From Jilunia laotingensis (lineage in GTDB: Bacteria; Bacteroidota; Bacteroidia; Bacteroidales; Bacteroidaceae), in the NCBI RefSeq assembly GCF_014385165.1, contig NZ_JACRTF010000001.1, positions 4,154,001-4,218,000 of the forward strand: 64,000 nucleotides of DNA. Direction: 5' to 3'. A program made the translations under genes and the position numbers. Position 1 is the stretch's first letter. Each line of letters begins with the position of its first letter. The notes under the pieces are model-generated. The model was not told where the DNA came from, made no database searches, and saw only the letters and a list, made by a program, of their open reading frames with translations. Shown here piece by piece: positions 9,392 through 18,518 of the stretch.

Positions 9392-10768
9392 ATGGCACAA
9401 CAGACCGACCCAAGAATATTAGGAACTGAAAAAATAGGCAAACTTTTGCTGCAATATTCTATTCCTGCCATTATAGGAATGACCATAACTTCGCTTTACA
9501 ACATCATCGACAGCATTTTTATTGGACATGGTGTAGGCGCAATGGCCATTTCCGGTCTTGCCATTACTTTTCCTTTAATGAATCTGGTAGTAGCTTTTTG
9601 TGTATTGATCTCTGCCGGTGGTGCCACGATTTCTTCTATCCGTCTGGGGCAGAAAGATCTTGACGGAGCAACTGCTGTTTTGGGGAATACGCTCATGTTA
9701 TGTCTTATCAATTCTGTGATATTTGGAGGAATAGCTTTCCTTTTTCTCGACCCGATACTCGATTTCTTCGGTGCCAGTCCCGATACTTTACCTTACGCAA
9801 GGGATTTTATGCAAGTGGTTCTGTTAGGCACCCCTATCACCTACACTATGATAGGTTTGAATAATGTGATGCGAGCAACCGGATATCCAAAGAAAGCCAT
9901 GTTGACTTCTATGGTAACTGTAATTGCCAATATCATTATCGCTCCGATCTTTATATTCCATTTCCATTGGGGTATCCGGGGAGCCGCTATGGCAACTGTT
10001 TTATCACAATTCATCGGTATGGTATGGGTAGTACAACATTTCCGCAACAAAGACAGTTTTGTTCATTTCACACATGGTTTCTGGAGATTGAAAAAGCGTA
10101 TTATCGGTAGTATATTTTCCATAGGCATGTCACCGTTCGCCATGAACGTAACTGCCTGTGTAATTGTCATCATTATCAATAATAGCCTACAGAAATATGG
10201 AGGTGACTTGGCAATCGGTGCTTATGGTATTATGAATCGCCTGTTAATGCTTTACGTAATGATTGTAATGGGACTCACAATGGGAATGCAACCCATCATC
10301 GGATACAATTACGGTGCGCAAAAACACGATCGCGTAAAACAGACCCTCCGTTTAGGTATCTTGGTTGGTGTTTTGATCACAAGCAGTGGTTTCCTTATTT
10401 GCGAAATCGTTCCGCATACCGTATCCGCCATATTTACGAACAACGAAGAACTGATTAACATGGCAGCATCCGGACTCAGAATTTGCATATTAATGTTCCC
10501 ATTGGTAGGCGCTCAAATCGTGATTTCAAGTTTCTTCCAAAGCATAGGCAAAGCCAAAGTAAGCATCTTTCTTTCCTTATCACGGCAGTTAGTATACCTT
10601 TTGCCTTGCCTCCTGTTATTTCCCGGATGGTATGGACTGGAAGGGATCTGGATGAGTATGCCCGTATCTGATGGACTTGCATTTATTACAGCTGTTATCA
10701 GTTTAATGATTTATATTAAAAAAGTAACCAAAGAAAACTCTACCAAGACTGACTACGAACTGCGATAA
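9392..10768 (+). CDS. MATE family efflux transporter
   Basis: This 458-aa inner-membrane protein has 12 predicted helices in two homologous halves, as in the MATE (NorM/DinF) superfamily of Na+ or H+ coupled drug and metabolite exporters. The N-terminal GKLLLQYSIPAIIGMTITSL and the half-repeat GMSPFAMNVTACVIVIIINN are characteristic. It is monocistronic and upstream of, but separate from, the TolC-MacAB operon, which has its own promoter at 10872-10903. The substrate is unknown. Confidence 0.93.
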   Translation: MAQQTDPRILGTEKIGKLLLQYSIPAIIGMTITSLYNIIDSIFIGHGVGAMAISGLAITFPLMNLVVAFCVLISAGGATISSIRLGQKDLDGATAVLGNTLMLCLINSVIFGGIAFLFLDPILDFFGASPDTLPYARDFMQVVLLGTPITYTMIGLNNVMRATGYPKKAMLTSMVTVIANIIIAPIFIFHFHWGIRGAAMATVLSQFIGMVWVVQHFRNKDSFVHFTHGFWRLKKRIIGSIFSIGMSPFAMNVTACVIVIIINNSLQKYGGDLAIGAYGIMNRLLMLYVMIVMGLTMGMQPIIGYNYGAQKHDRVKQTLRLGILVGVLITSSGFLICEIVPHTVSAIFTNNEELINMAASGLRICILMFPLVGAQIVISSFFQSIGKAKVSIFLSLSRQLVYLLPCLLLFPGWYGLEGIWMSMPVSDGLAFITAVISLMIYIKKVTKENSTKTDYELR

Positions 10769-10871
10769 ATATCATTCTTGACATAAAGAATCCGATAGTC
10801 TGAATATGTTATTGCACTAATCGGCAGATTTTTCCCATTCAGCGTTGAAACTTCCCCTTACGTCTATCATT

Positions 10872-10903
10872 TTTGTAATATGTAATATAGGTATCTAACT
10901 TTG
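10872..10903 (+). promoter_or_regulatory. Promoter of the TolC-MacAB-LytS-LytTR operon
   Basis: TTTG (10872-10875), a 20-bp spacer and TAACTTTG (10896-10903) match the Bacteroides consensus promoter. It lies about 35 bp before the ATG of the TolC-like gene. Confidence 0.7.
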
Positions 10904-10938
10904 CATGTATTAAATCAGAAATAATATTGCAAACAGTT

Positions 10939-12303
10939 ATGATAAACGTAAAAAGATTGACCGTAATAACACTCTGTTTCAGCAGTCTGAGTTATGGATT
11001 GCATGCACAAGAAGAGCAACCTGTCCAGTGGACGTTACAAGATTGCATCGATTATGCACTTGAGCAAAATATTACTTTACGCAAGAACCGCATTAATGCT
11101 GAAAGTAGTGCCATAGATGTAAAGACTGCCAAAGCAGCACTCTTCCCCAGCCTTTCTTTCTCTACCAGCCAGAATGTAGTCAATCGCCCATACCAAGAAT
11201 CAAGCAGCTTCATTAGCGGTAGCGAGGTGCTGAGAAGTAGTAGTAAAACAAGCTATAATGGTAACTACGGACTTAACGCCCAGTGGACCGTCTATAATGG
11301 AAACAAACGTCTTAAGACTATAAAACAAGAGAAATTAAACAACCGGGTAGCCGAACTTGAGGTGGCTACGTCGGAAAACAGTATGGAAGAAAGCATTACC
11401 CAAACTTACATTCAGATTCTTTATGCAGCCGAATCAGTTAAGGTAAACGAGAACACACTGGCCGTAAGCGAAGCACAACGCGATCGCGGAAGGGAATTGC
11501 TATCGGCAGGAAGTATTTCAAAAGCTGATCAGGCACAATTGGAAGCACAAGTCAGTACGGATCGTTACCAATTAGTCACTGCACAAGCAACATTACAAGA
11601 CTATAAACTTCAACTCAAGCAACTTCTTGAATTAGACGGAGAAGAAGAGATGAATCTCTATCTGCCCACATTGGACGATAGTAAAGTACTCTCTCCCTTA
11701 CCAAGCAAAGCAGATGTTTATCACTCAGCCCTTGCTTTGCGACCGGAAATAGAATCCAGCAAATTAAATGTGCAATCTTCTGAGTTGGGTATTAATATTG
11801 CTCGTGCCGGATACATGCCCAGCATAAGTCTGAGTGCCGGAATCGGAACAAATAATACCAGTGGCTCTGACTTTACTTTCGCTCAACAAGTGAAAAACGG
11901 ATGGAATAATTCATTAGGATTGTCTGTCAGTGTGCCTATCTTTAATAACCGACAGACGAAGAGTGCCGTACAGAAGGCAAAACTTCAGCATAAAACAAGC
12001 ATGCTCGATCTTTTGGACGAACAAAAGACTCTTTATAAAACCATAGAAGGACTTTGGCTCGATGCCAACAGTGCCCAACAACGTTTTGCCGCTGCTCAAG
12101 AAAAACTACGTAGTACATCTATCAGCTATGAGCTGATTAGTGAACAATTTAACTTGGGTATGAAAAACACTGTTGAACTTTTGACAGAAAAGAATAATTT
12201 GTTGAGCGCTCAACAGGAAATGCTCCAAAGTAAATACATGGCTATATTGAACACTCAGTTACTCAAATTTTATGAAGGAGAGAAGATTGTGATTAGCGAA
12301 TAA
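10939..12303 (+). CDS. TolC family outer-membrane efflux protein
   Basis: This is the outer-membrane channel component of a tripartite efflux system. From ATG at 10939 the product is 454 aa with a signal peptide (MINVKRLTVITLCFSSLSYG, cleavage near HAQ). Two OEP repeats follow, rich in long helices, beginning with the typical WTLQDCIDYALEQNITLRKN. A TTG four codons upstream (10927) also opens the frame but is less likely. The gene heads an operon with an HlyD-type adaptor, MacB-type ATPase and permease, and a LytS/LytTR pair. A 378-bp gap with a repeat array separates it from the adaptor gene. Confidence 0.92.
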   Translation: MINVKRLTVITLCFSSLSYGLHAQEEQPVQWTLQDCIDYALEQNITLRKNRINAESSAIDVKTAKAALFPSLSFSTSQNVVNRPYQESSSFISGSEVLRSSSKTSYNGNYGLNAQWTVYNGNKRLKTIKQEKLNNRVAELEVATSENSMEESITQTYIQILYAAESVKVNENTLAVSEAQRDRGRELLSAGSISKADQAQLEAQVSTDRYQLVTAQATLQDYKLQLKQLLELDGEEEMNLYLPTLDDSKVLSPLPSKADVYHSALALRPEIESSKLNVQSSELGINIARAGYMPSISLSAGIGTNNTSGSDFTFAQQVKNGWNNSLGLSVSVPIFNNRQTKSAVQKAKLQHKTSMLDLLDEQKTLYKTIEGLWLDANSAQQRFAAAQEKLRSTSISYELISEQFNLGMKNTVELLTEKNNLLSAQQEMLQSKYMAILNTQLLKFYEGEKIVISE

Positions 12304-12449
12304 ACTATAGTGATTAGCGGATCTCATAGCTAATGAATTAATGACTGATTCACTAATCACTTCTATTCCTTACCATTAATTTACTGATTACAATAGAGTT
12401 ATTATAATATAGATTTGTATTCAACGCTGATGCATTTACCTTATGCAAT
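12304..12449. other. Intergenic stretch with an inverted repeat
   Basis: AGTGATTAG (12309-12317) and CTAATCACT (12353-12361) form a 9-bp inverted repeat around 35 nt, just after the TolC stop. No T-tract follows, so it may slow or stabilise transcript ends rather than terminate. No gene is visible here. Confidence 0.45.
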
Positions 12450-12604
12450 TGAAGAAGTATTACCGTTTTACTGTAAGAGCTTTGCAACGATGCCGCAAAA
12501 GCAATACAGCGTCAATGCAAAAGCAATGCAGCGCCACTGCAAAGGCGATACAGCATCACTGCAAAAGCAATGCAACATTACTGCAAAGGCAATGCAGTAT
12601 TGTA
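12450..12604. repeat. 22-bp tandem repeat array (array A), seven units
   Basis: Units follow one another without spacers at exactly 22 bp. The cores are TGAAGAAG (12450), TGTAAGAG (12472), CGCAAAAG (12494), TGCAAAAG (12516), TGCAAAGG (12538), TGCAAAAG (12560) and TGCAAAGG (12582). The last five units are well conserved, usually continuing CAATGCAGC; the first two are degenerate. Because 22 is not a multiple of 3 the array is not a coding repeat. It lies between tolC and the adaptor gene, 78 bp before the latter. Phased repeats of two helical turns suggest a multi-site protein-binding region. Confidence 0.85.
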
Positions 12605-12681
12605 GCTATTATGAGAATAAATCTAATCTCATAGACTCTAATATAAATCACTTATCACTAAATAACTAACCAATAAATAAT

Positions 12682-13896
12682 ATGAATAAGAAGAAAATCA
12701 TCCTTATCGGTATCGCCCTGATAGTGATCGCAGGAGTGTCAGTATGGATCTTCAGTGGTTCTACGATCCGGCATAAAATCTCCTATGTCACTGTCCCCGT
12801 TGAAAAAAGCGATATTTCCAATTCCGTAACAGCTACAGGTACCATTGAACCGGTAACGGAAGTAGAAGTCGGTACACAAGTATCAGGTATCATCGATAAA
12901 TTGTACGCAGACTATAACTCGGTCGTTACCAAAGGACAGTTGATTGCCGAAATGGACAAAATAACCCTCCAAAGTGAATTGGCATCAGCCAAAGCCACCT
13001 ATGACGGAAACAAAGCCGAATACGAATACCAAAAAAAGAACTACGAACGTAGCCGGGGGCTTCATGAAAAGGCGCTGATCAGTGATACGGATTATGAACA
13101 AGCACTGTATAATTATGAAAAATCGAAAAGCCTGTTTGATAGTAGCAAAGCGGCTCTGGCAAAAGCAGAACGTAACCTATCGTATGCTACCATTACCTCT
13201 CCGATTGATGGAGTAGTCATAGATCGTGCAGTAGAAGAAGGACAAACAGTAGCTGCCGGATTCGAAACTCCCACTCTGTTCACCATAGCTGCCGACCTGA
13301 CACAAATGCAAGTAGTTGCCGATGTAGACGAAGCAGATATAGGTGGTGTAGAAGAAGGGCAACGAGTGAGTTTTACGGTAGATGCTTATCCGAACGATAC
13401 ATTCGAAGGCAAAGTCACTCAAATCCGTCTCGGCTCTACAAGTACCAGCACGACATCCACAACTTCAAGCACAAGCGTAATTACATATGAAGTTGTTATT
13501 TCAGCCCAGAATCCCGATTTAAAACTGAAACCTCGTTTGACAGCCAATGTAACCATTTTCACACTGGACAAGCAAGGTGTCCTTAGCGTACCTTCGCGGG
13601 CATTACGCTTCACTCCTGAAATTCCGCTTATAGAAAAGGAAGACATCGTAAATGATTGTGAAGGAACTCATAAAGTATGGACTAAAGAAGGTAATACGTT
13701 CACGGCACATCCGGTAACAATTGGCATCAGTAATGGTATGAAAACTGAAATCATCAGTGGAATTACGGAAGGTATCCAGGTTATCAGTGAAGCGAATATT
13801 GGTAATTCATCTGCTAATGGACAACCGGAGATGAATGCAAATTCGGAAAAAAGTCCTTTCATGCCGGGCCCTCCGGGAAGTAACAAGAAAAAGTAA
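12682..13896 (+). CDS. HlyD/MacA-type periplasmic adaptor of ABC efflux pump
   Basis: This membrane-fusion protein should link the MacB-type ABC transporter to the TolC channel. The 404 aa comprise an N-terminal membrane anchor (about 5-25, IILIGIALIVIAGVSVWIF), a first barrel-sandwich half (VTATGTIEPVTEVEVGTQVS), an alpha-helical hairpin (about 100-170), the second half with ATITSPIDGVVIDRAVEEGQ, and beta-barrel and proximal domains. A Ser/Thr-rich linker (STSTTSTTSSTS) lies near residues 250-265. It is followed after 5 bp by the ATPase gene. Confidence 0.93.
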   Translation: MNKKKIILIGIALIVIAGVSVWIFSGSTIRHKISYVTVPVEKSDISNSVTATGTIEPVTEVEVGTQVSGIIDKLYADYNSVVTKGQLIAEMDKITLQSELASAKATYDGNKAEYEYQKKNYERSRGLHEKALISDTDYEQALYNYEKSKSLFDSSKAALAKAERNLSYATITSPIDGVVIDRAVEEGQTVAAGFETPTLFTIAADLTQMQVVADVDEADIGGVEEGQRVSFTVDAYPNDTFEGKVTQIRLGSTSTSTTSTTSSTSVITYEVVISAQNPDLKLKPRLTANVTIFTLDKQGVLSVPSRALRFTPEIPLIEKEDIVNDCEGTHKVWTKEGNTFTAHPVTIGISNGMKTEIISGITEGIQVISEANIGNSSANGQPEMNANSEKSPFMPGPPGSNKKK

Positions 13897-13901
13897 GTAT
13901 C

Positions 13902-14648
13902 ATGATAAAGAAAGTAATAGAATTGCATAATATCAAACGTAACTTTCAGGTGGGAGAAGAAACTGTACATGCATTGCGTGGCATTTCTTTTACCATCAAT
14001 GAAGGCGAGTTTGTCACAATCATGGGAACTTCCGGATCAGGAAAATCGACACTCCTGAATACGCTGGGTTGCCTCGACACACCTACCAGCGGAGAGTACC
14101 TGCTGGATGGCATTTCGGTACGAGCAATGAGTAAGTCTCAACGTGCGATTCTGCGTAACAGAAAAATCGGATTCGTGTTCCAAAGCTATAATCTTCTACC
14201 TAAAACGACGGCAATAGAAAACGTGGAACTACCATTGATGTACAATGCTTCCGTCAGTGCATCCGAACGTCGCCAACGTGCCATTGAAGCTCTGCAAGCC
14301 GTAGGGCTGGGTGATCGGCTGGAACACAAATCGAACCAAATGTCCGGTGGACAGATGCAACGTGTAGCCATTGCCCGTGCATTGGTCAATAACCCGGCCG
14401 TGATTCTGGCAGACGAAGCAACCGGAAATCTTGACACACGTACTTCATTCGAAATTTTAGTACTTTTCCAGAAATTACATGCAGAAGGACGTACCATTAT
14501 CTTCGTTACACACAACCCTGAACTGGCGCAATATAGTAGTCGCAATATCCGTTTACGTGACGGCCATGTGATCGAAGATACTATCAACTCTCATATACTT
14601 TCTGCCAAGGAAGGACTGGCCGCATTACCAAAAAATGATGAAGATTAA
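13902..14648 (+). CDS. MacB/LolD-type ABC transporter ATP-binding protein
   Basis: This 248-aa nucleotide-binding subunit has Walker A GTSGSGKST (about 44-52), Q-loop VFQSYNLLP, signature MSGGQMQRVAIARAL and Walker B VILADEATGNLD followed by the H-loop THNPE. It should energise the mechanotransmission-type permease encoded 12 bp downstream. In this operon ATPase and permease are separate polypeptides, unlike the fused MacB of E. coli. Confidence 0.95.
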   Translation: MIKKVIELHNIKRNFQVGEETVHALRGISFTINEGEFVTIMGTSGSGKSTLLNTLGCLDTPTSGEYLLDGISVRAMSKSQRAILRNRKIGFVFQSYNLLPKTTAIENVELPLMYNASVSASERRQRAIEALQAVGLGDRLEHKSNQMSGGQMQRVAIARALVNNPAVILADEATGNLDTRTSFEILVLFQKLHAEGRTIIFVTHNPELAQYSSRNIRLRDGHVIEDTINSHILSAKEGLAALPKNDED

Positions 14649-14660
14649 AACATTACTATC

Positions 14661-15881
14661 ATGAACGGAACCAACTTATTTAAAATAGCTCTACGGGCAC
14701 TCGCCAACAACAAACTGCGGGCATTCCTGACGATGCTGGGTATCATCATAGGCGTAGCTTCGGTTATCACCATGCTGGCTATCGGACAAGGCTCGAAGAA
14801 AAGTATCCAAGCTCAGATATCCGAAATGGGTTCGAACATGATCATGATCCATCCCGGAGGCGATATGCGAGGCGGTGTGAGACGTGATCCCTCGGAAATG
14901 CAGACGTTGAAGTTGGAAAACTATGAAAAGCTGTGTGAAGAAACAAACTATCTGTCCGGGATCAGTCCGAATGTTTCCTCGTCGGGGCAGCTTGTGAATG
15001 GTAACAACAACTACCCCTCCTCTGTGAACGGAGTAGGTCTTGATTATCTGAAGATTCGACAATTATCGGTAGATAATGGTGAAATGTTTACTGAAGCCGA
15101 TATTCAAAGTTCGGCCAAAGTTTGTGTCATAGGTAAAACCATTGTCGATAATCTCTTTCCGGACGGAAGTGATCCTGTAGGCAAGGTGATCCGCTTTAGC
15201 AAAATACCTTTCCGTGTCGTAGGTGTATTGAAATCTAAAGGATATAACTCAATGGGCATGGATCAGGACGATATCGTACTGGCACCTTATACCACAGTTA
15301 TGAAACGCTTATTAGCGGTAACCTACCTGCAAGGTATCTACGCTTCCGCTATATCGGAAGATATGACAGACTATGCAACCGATGAGATAACCACTATCTT
15401 ACGTCGTGAACATAAATTAAAAGATACCGATGAAGATGATTTCACCATTCGTAGCCAACAAGAACTGAGTACGATGCTTAATTCCACTACAGACCTGATG
15501 ACTACATTACTTGCTTGTATCGCAGGCATATCTCTGGTAGTAGGCGGAATAGGAATCATGAATATTATGTATGTGTCCGTTACAGAACGTACACGCGAAA
15601 TCGGACTTCGCATGTCGGTTGGTGCCCGTGGCATCGACATTCTCAGCCAATTTCTGATCGAAGCCATCCTCATCAGTATCACCGGTGGTATCATTGGAGT
15701 CATCATCGGTTGTGGCGCAAGTTGGATTGTGAAAAGCGTGGCTCACTGGCCTATCTTTATCCAACCCTGGAGTGTATTCTTATCATTTGCCGTATGTACA
15801 GTTACCGGAGTATTTTTTGGTTGGTACCCTGCAAAGAAAGCGGCCGACTTGGATCCAATCGAAGCTATACGATACGAATAA
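14661..15881 (+). CDS. MacB-type ABC transporter permease (FtsX fold)
   Basis: This 406-aa inner-membrane protein has one N-terminal helix (about 18-42, followed by GVASVITMLAIGQGSKKSIQ), a large periplasmic MacB-PCD domain (about 45-275) and three C-terminal helices ending in GWYPAKKAADLDPIEAIRYE, the hallmark of the MacB/FtsX permease class. Type VII ABC transporters of this class drive tripartite efflux without moving substrate through their own membrane helices. The likely role is export of a toxic compound or peptide. The substrate is unknown. Confidence 0.95.
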   Translation: MNGTNLFKIALRALANNKLRAFLTMLGIIIGVASVITMLAIGQGSKKSIQAQISEMGSNMIMIHPGGDMRGGVRRDPSEMQTLKLENYEKLCEETNYLSGISPNVSSSGQLVNGNNNYPSSVNGVGLDYLKIRQLSVDNGEMFTEADIQSSAKVCVIGKTIVDNLFPDGSDPVGKVIRFSKIPFRVVGVLKSKGYNSMGMDQDDIVLAPYTTVMKRLLAVTYLQGIYASAISEDMTDYATDEITTILRREHKLKDTDEDDFTIRSQQELSTMLNSTTDLMTTLLACIAGISLVVGGIGIMNIMYVSVTERTREIGLRMSVGARGIDILSQFLIEAILISITGGIIGVIIGCGASWIVKSVAHWPIFIQPWSVFLSFAVCTVTGVFFGWYPAKKAADLDPIEAIRYE

Positions 15882-15904
15882 TGTGATTAAATCACTAAAA
15901 CAAC

Positions 15905-15912
15905 TATCTTTG
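15905..15912 (+). promoter_or_regulatory. Possible internal promoter before the LytS kinase gene
   Basis: TATCTTTG fits TAnnTTTG, with a near-match TGTG 19 bp upstream (15882-15885). A start about 5 nt downstream would fall at or next to the ATG at 15918, giving a nearly leaderless mRNA for the kinase and regulator. Confidence 0.45.
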
Positions 15913-15917
15913 CGTGC

Positions 15918-16970
15918 ATGAAAACAATTATCAATAGCCGTACACGTTTCACAGAAGTCTCAACCCACGTTATAGGTTGGGGTATAGTATTCGGATTCCC
16001 ATTCTTTTTTATCAACCGGGGAGGAGAATCAATTGATTGGATGGGATATCTGCGCCACGTAGGTGTCCCCCTCTCCTTCCTTATTGTATTTTATCTTAAT
16101 TATTTCATCCTCATTCCCCGTTATTTATTTAATGAACGGCTCCGGGAATATCTGTTGCTAAATTTAGCACTGATCATCCTGATGAGCGGTGGGCTTCACC
16201 TATGGCAAAGTTTCGTGTTTTCTAATCATAATCCCGTAAAACCACCCAAGAATATACCGCCCGGGTGGATATTTTTTGTTCGTGACATGTTTTCAATGGT
16301 GTTGACAATCGGTTTGGCGGCTGCAATCAAGATGAGTACCCGCTGGGGACAGATTGAAAATGCCCGTAGAGAAGCGGAAAGAAATCGTACGGAAGCTGAA
16401 TTGAAAAACCTGCGAAATCAATTGAATCCTCATTTCTTACTCAATACGCTGAACAATATCTATGCTTTAATTGCCTTCGATTCGGATAAAGCCCAAATGG
16501 CCGTACAAGAACTTAGTAAGCTTCTTCGCCACGTCCTTTACGACAATCAGCAAACCTATGTTTCCTTAGGTAAAGAAATGGATTTCATCCGTAATTATAT
16601 CGAACTGATGCGTATTCGCCTTTCATCCAATGTGAAAGTTGAGACGTATATAAACATCGACCCGGACAACCGGACGGAGATTGCCCCGCTCATCTTCATC
16701 TCTCTCATAGAAAATGCATTCAAGCATGGCATCTCCCCTACTGAACCAAGCTTCATCCGGATTGTTTTCTCGGAAACTAACGGAGAAGTAAAATGTGAGA
16801 TAACAAACAGCTATCACCCCAAAGCCGAAACGGACAAAAGTGGCTCGGGAATTGGTTTGGAACAGGTAAGCAAACGGCTGGCACTTATATATCCGGGGCG
16901 ATACAAATGGGAACGTAAAATAAGTGAAGACAAAAAAGAATATTCATCCAAATTAGTGATCAGTATCTAG
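15918..16970 (+). CDS. LytS/YehU-family sensor histidine kinase
   Basis: This 350-aa inner-membrane kinase has about four N-terminal helices (within residues 14-140), a short coiled-coil linker (about 145-170), the His_kinase motif RNQLNPHFLLNTLNNIYALI with the phospho-accepting His near residue 174, and a HATPase_c domain with the N-box SLIENAFKHGI and G-box SGSGIGLEQV. There is no periplasmic sensor domain of note, so the stimulus is probably membrane-linked. It should phosphorylate the LytTR regulator encoded 89 bp downstream and thereby control the efflux operon it belongs to. Confidence 0.93.
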   Translation: MKTIINSRTRFTEVSTHVIGWGIVFGFPFFFINRGGESIDWMGYLRHVGVPLSFLIVFYLNYFILIPRYLFNERLREYLLLNLALIILMSGGLHLWQSFVFSNHNPVKPPKNIPPGWIFFVRDMFSMVLTIGLAAAIKMSTRWGQIENARREAERNRTEAELKNLRNQLNPHFLLNTLNNIYALIAFDSDKAQMAVQELSKLLRHVLYDNQQTYVSLGKEMDFIRNYIELMRIRLSSNVKVETYINIDPDNRTEIAPLIFISLIENAFKHGISPTEPSFIRIVFSETNGEVKCEITNSYHPKAETDKSGSGIGLEQVSKRLALIYPGRYKWERKISEDKKEYSSKLVISI

Positions 16971-17059
16971 TAGCAAAAGGCTAAAATTAAATGACATCAA
17001 GATACATTTTTTATCACTTGTCATTAGATACCAGTCACTAATCATCAATAATAATTTCT

Positions 17060-17758
17060 ATGATACTCAATTGCGCCATCGTTGACGATGAACCTTTAGC
17101 TCTTGACTTGCTTGAAAGCTATGTTCATAAAACTCCATTTTTATCATTAATAGGCAAATATTCCAGTGCAGTCCATGCCATGAAAGAGATCACAGGAAAG
17201 AATATAGACTTACTCTTTCTTGATATCCAGATGCCTGAACTTAACGGATTGGAATTTTCCAAAATGGTCGATAAGCATACGCGGATCATCTTCACCACCG
17301 CTTTCGATCAATATGCCATAGACAGTTACCGAGTAAATGCACTCGATTACCTATTGAAACCTATATCTTACATTGATTTCTTGCAAGCAGCCAACAAAGC
17401 ACTGCAATGGTTCGAACTCGTACAAAAGCCTGAAGAAATTGAAAGCATTTTTGTGAAAAGTGATTATAAGCTCGTCCAGGTAGAATTAAGAAAGATTCTC
17501 TACATTGAAGGATTAAAAGATTATATCAAAATATATACAGAAGACCAGCCTAAACCTATACTTTCACTGATGAGCATGAAATCGATGGAGGAACTACTTC
17601 CCCCCTCTCGATTCATGCGTGTACACCGTTCATTCATTGTTCAGAAAGATAAAATACGCATTATTGATCGTGGACGCATTGTTTTTGAAAAGACATATAT
17701 TCCGATCAGCGATAGTTACAAAACATCTTTTCAGACATTTCTTGACGAAAGAAGCTAA
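17060..17758 (+). CDS. LytTR-family response regulator
   Basis: This 232-aa regulator has an N-terminal receiver domain (VDDEPLALDLLE at 8-19, phospho-acceptor D55 in LLFLDIQMPELNG, conserved Lys in LLKPI) and a C-terminal LytTR DNA-binding domain (about 130-232, with FVKSDYKLVQV and FMRVHRSFIVQKDKI). LytTR proteins bind pairs of short direct repeats about two helical turns apart. It is the last gene of the efflux operon. A 22-bp repeat array in the same operon (12450-12604) is a natural candidate target, which is inference. Confidence 0.94.
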   Translation: MILNCAIVDDEPLALDLLESYVHKTPFLSLIGKYSSAVHAMKEITGKNIDLLFLDIQMPELNGLEFSKMVDKHTRIIFTTAFDQYAIDSYRVNALDYLLKPISYIDFLQAANKALQWFELVQKPEEIESIFVKSDYKLVQVELRKILYIEGLKDYIKIYTEDQPKPILSLMSMKSMEELLPPSRFMRVHRSFIVQKDKIRIIDRGRIVFEKTYIPISDSYKTSFQTFLDERS

Positions 17759-17800
17759 AAATCGACTGATTTATCGATAAAAAGTCCAGATTTGTCTATT

Positions 17801-17956
17801 TATATTTGCAAAACTGGTAATTATAACATATCTTTGTTGCGAACAGAAAGGAGTTGTGAAACTCTAAGAGAATAGAATAGTTTAGTTAAGTCTAGTTTAG
17901 TTTTTGTGTTGAAGGGCTTCTACCTCAGAGGAGGATCATGAAGCCCTTTTTTATTT
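17801..17956 (+). ncRNA. Candidate intergenic small RNA
   Basis: A -7-like box TATATTTG (17801-17808) precedes about 140 nt without a reading frame. The stretch contains a small hairpin GAGTT-GTGA-AACTC (17851-17864) with a GNRA-type loop and ends at a strong Rho-independent terminator (17912-17956). No gene follows on this strand for over 1 kb, so a leader role is unlikely. The matching upstream TTTG promoter element is missing. I do not recognise a known RNA family. Confidence 0.5.
17912..17956 (+). terminator. Rho-independent terminator
   Basis: AAGGGCTTC (17912-17920) pairs perfectly with GAAGCCCTT (17940-17948) around a 19-nt loop, and is followed by TTTTATTT. It ends either the candidate small RNA or transcripts read through from the LytTR gene. 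Confidence 0.85.
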
Positions 17957-18216
17957 GCTGATTTCTAGCTATTCACAAATAACTATCATACCAACAAAAA
18001 TCCTATCAAACGGACAAGATAAAGTAAGAATTGCAATTTCCTATAACTGAGATACACGTCATATAACTACCGATATAGTCATAGATTCAGTTAACGAGTT
18101 CAAGAATAAAAAATTGGTAAGTACTATTGAAGTGAAGAAAGCTAAATAAGAAGGCAGCTTTTCAGACTGCCCTCAATTCGATCATTGATTAATCAATCTT
18201 TCCTCCTCAAAACCTT

Positions 18217-18453
18217 TTAAGGAATAGGAGTAAGAGTGTTTTTAGTTACAGTTTGCACAGGTGAATGTAATCCGTTTGGAAGGTCGTAATAAATCTTTGC
18301 ACTAAACGAATGTCCACTTTGTGCTCGACCGGCTTCAATGATAGCTCCCTCTATAGCCCCTTCATTTGTAAATGTCGAAATTGTGTAATTCCCTAAAAAG
18401 GCATTAGAGGTTACATCAGTCAACGCTACGTGATATTCTCTATAATCAGTCAT
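18217..18453 (-). CDS. Small hypothetical protein, 78 aa
   Basis: The reverse strand encodes 78 aa from ATG at 18451-18453 (MTDYREYHVALTDVTSNAFL and onward). There is no signal peptide, membrane segment or motif I recognise. The composition is that of a small soluble, probably beta-rich protein. The frame opens further upstream (to 18609), but a perfect Bacteroides promoter at 18519-18549 lies inside that extension, so the shorter start is preferred. No neighbour suggests a function. The promoter is the main reason to believe it is a real gene. Confidence 0.6.
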   Translation of the reverse strand: MTDYREYHVALTDVTSNAFLGNYTISTFTNEGAIEGAIIEAGRAQSGHSFSAKIYYDLPNGLHSPVQTVTKNTLTPIP

Positions 18454-18518
18454 AATATTATTTATTTCTTTCCTACTCTTTTCCTGGCTTTTCGGAACCC
18501 GCCCATAATTAATTTCTG

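Noticed and set aside
12450..12604. CRISPR array
   Set aside because: Units are contiguous with no unique spacers, the repeats are short and degenerate, and no cas genes are present.
12415..12669. Overlapping 84- and 63-codon frames rich in Gln, Lys and Ala over the 22-bp array
   Set aside because: The 22-bp unit is not a multiple of three, so each frame cycles through unrelated repeats. Neither has a plausible start, and the array explains the composition.
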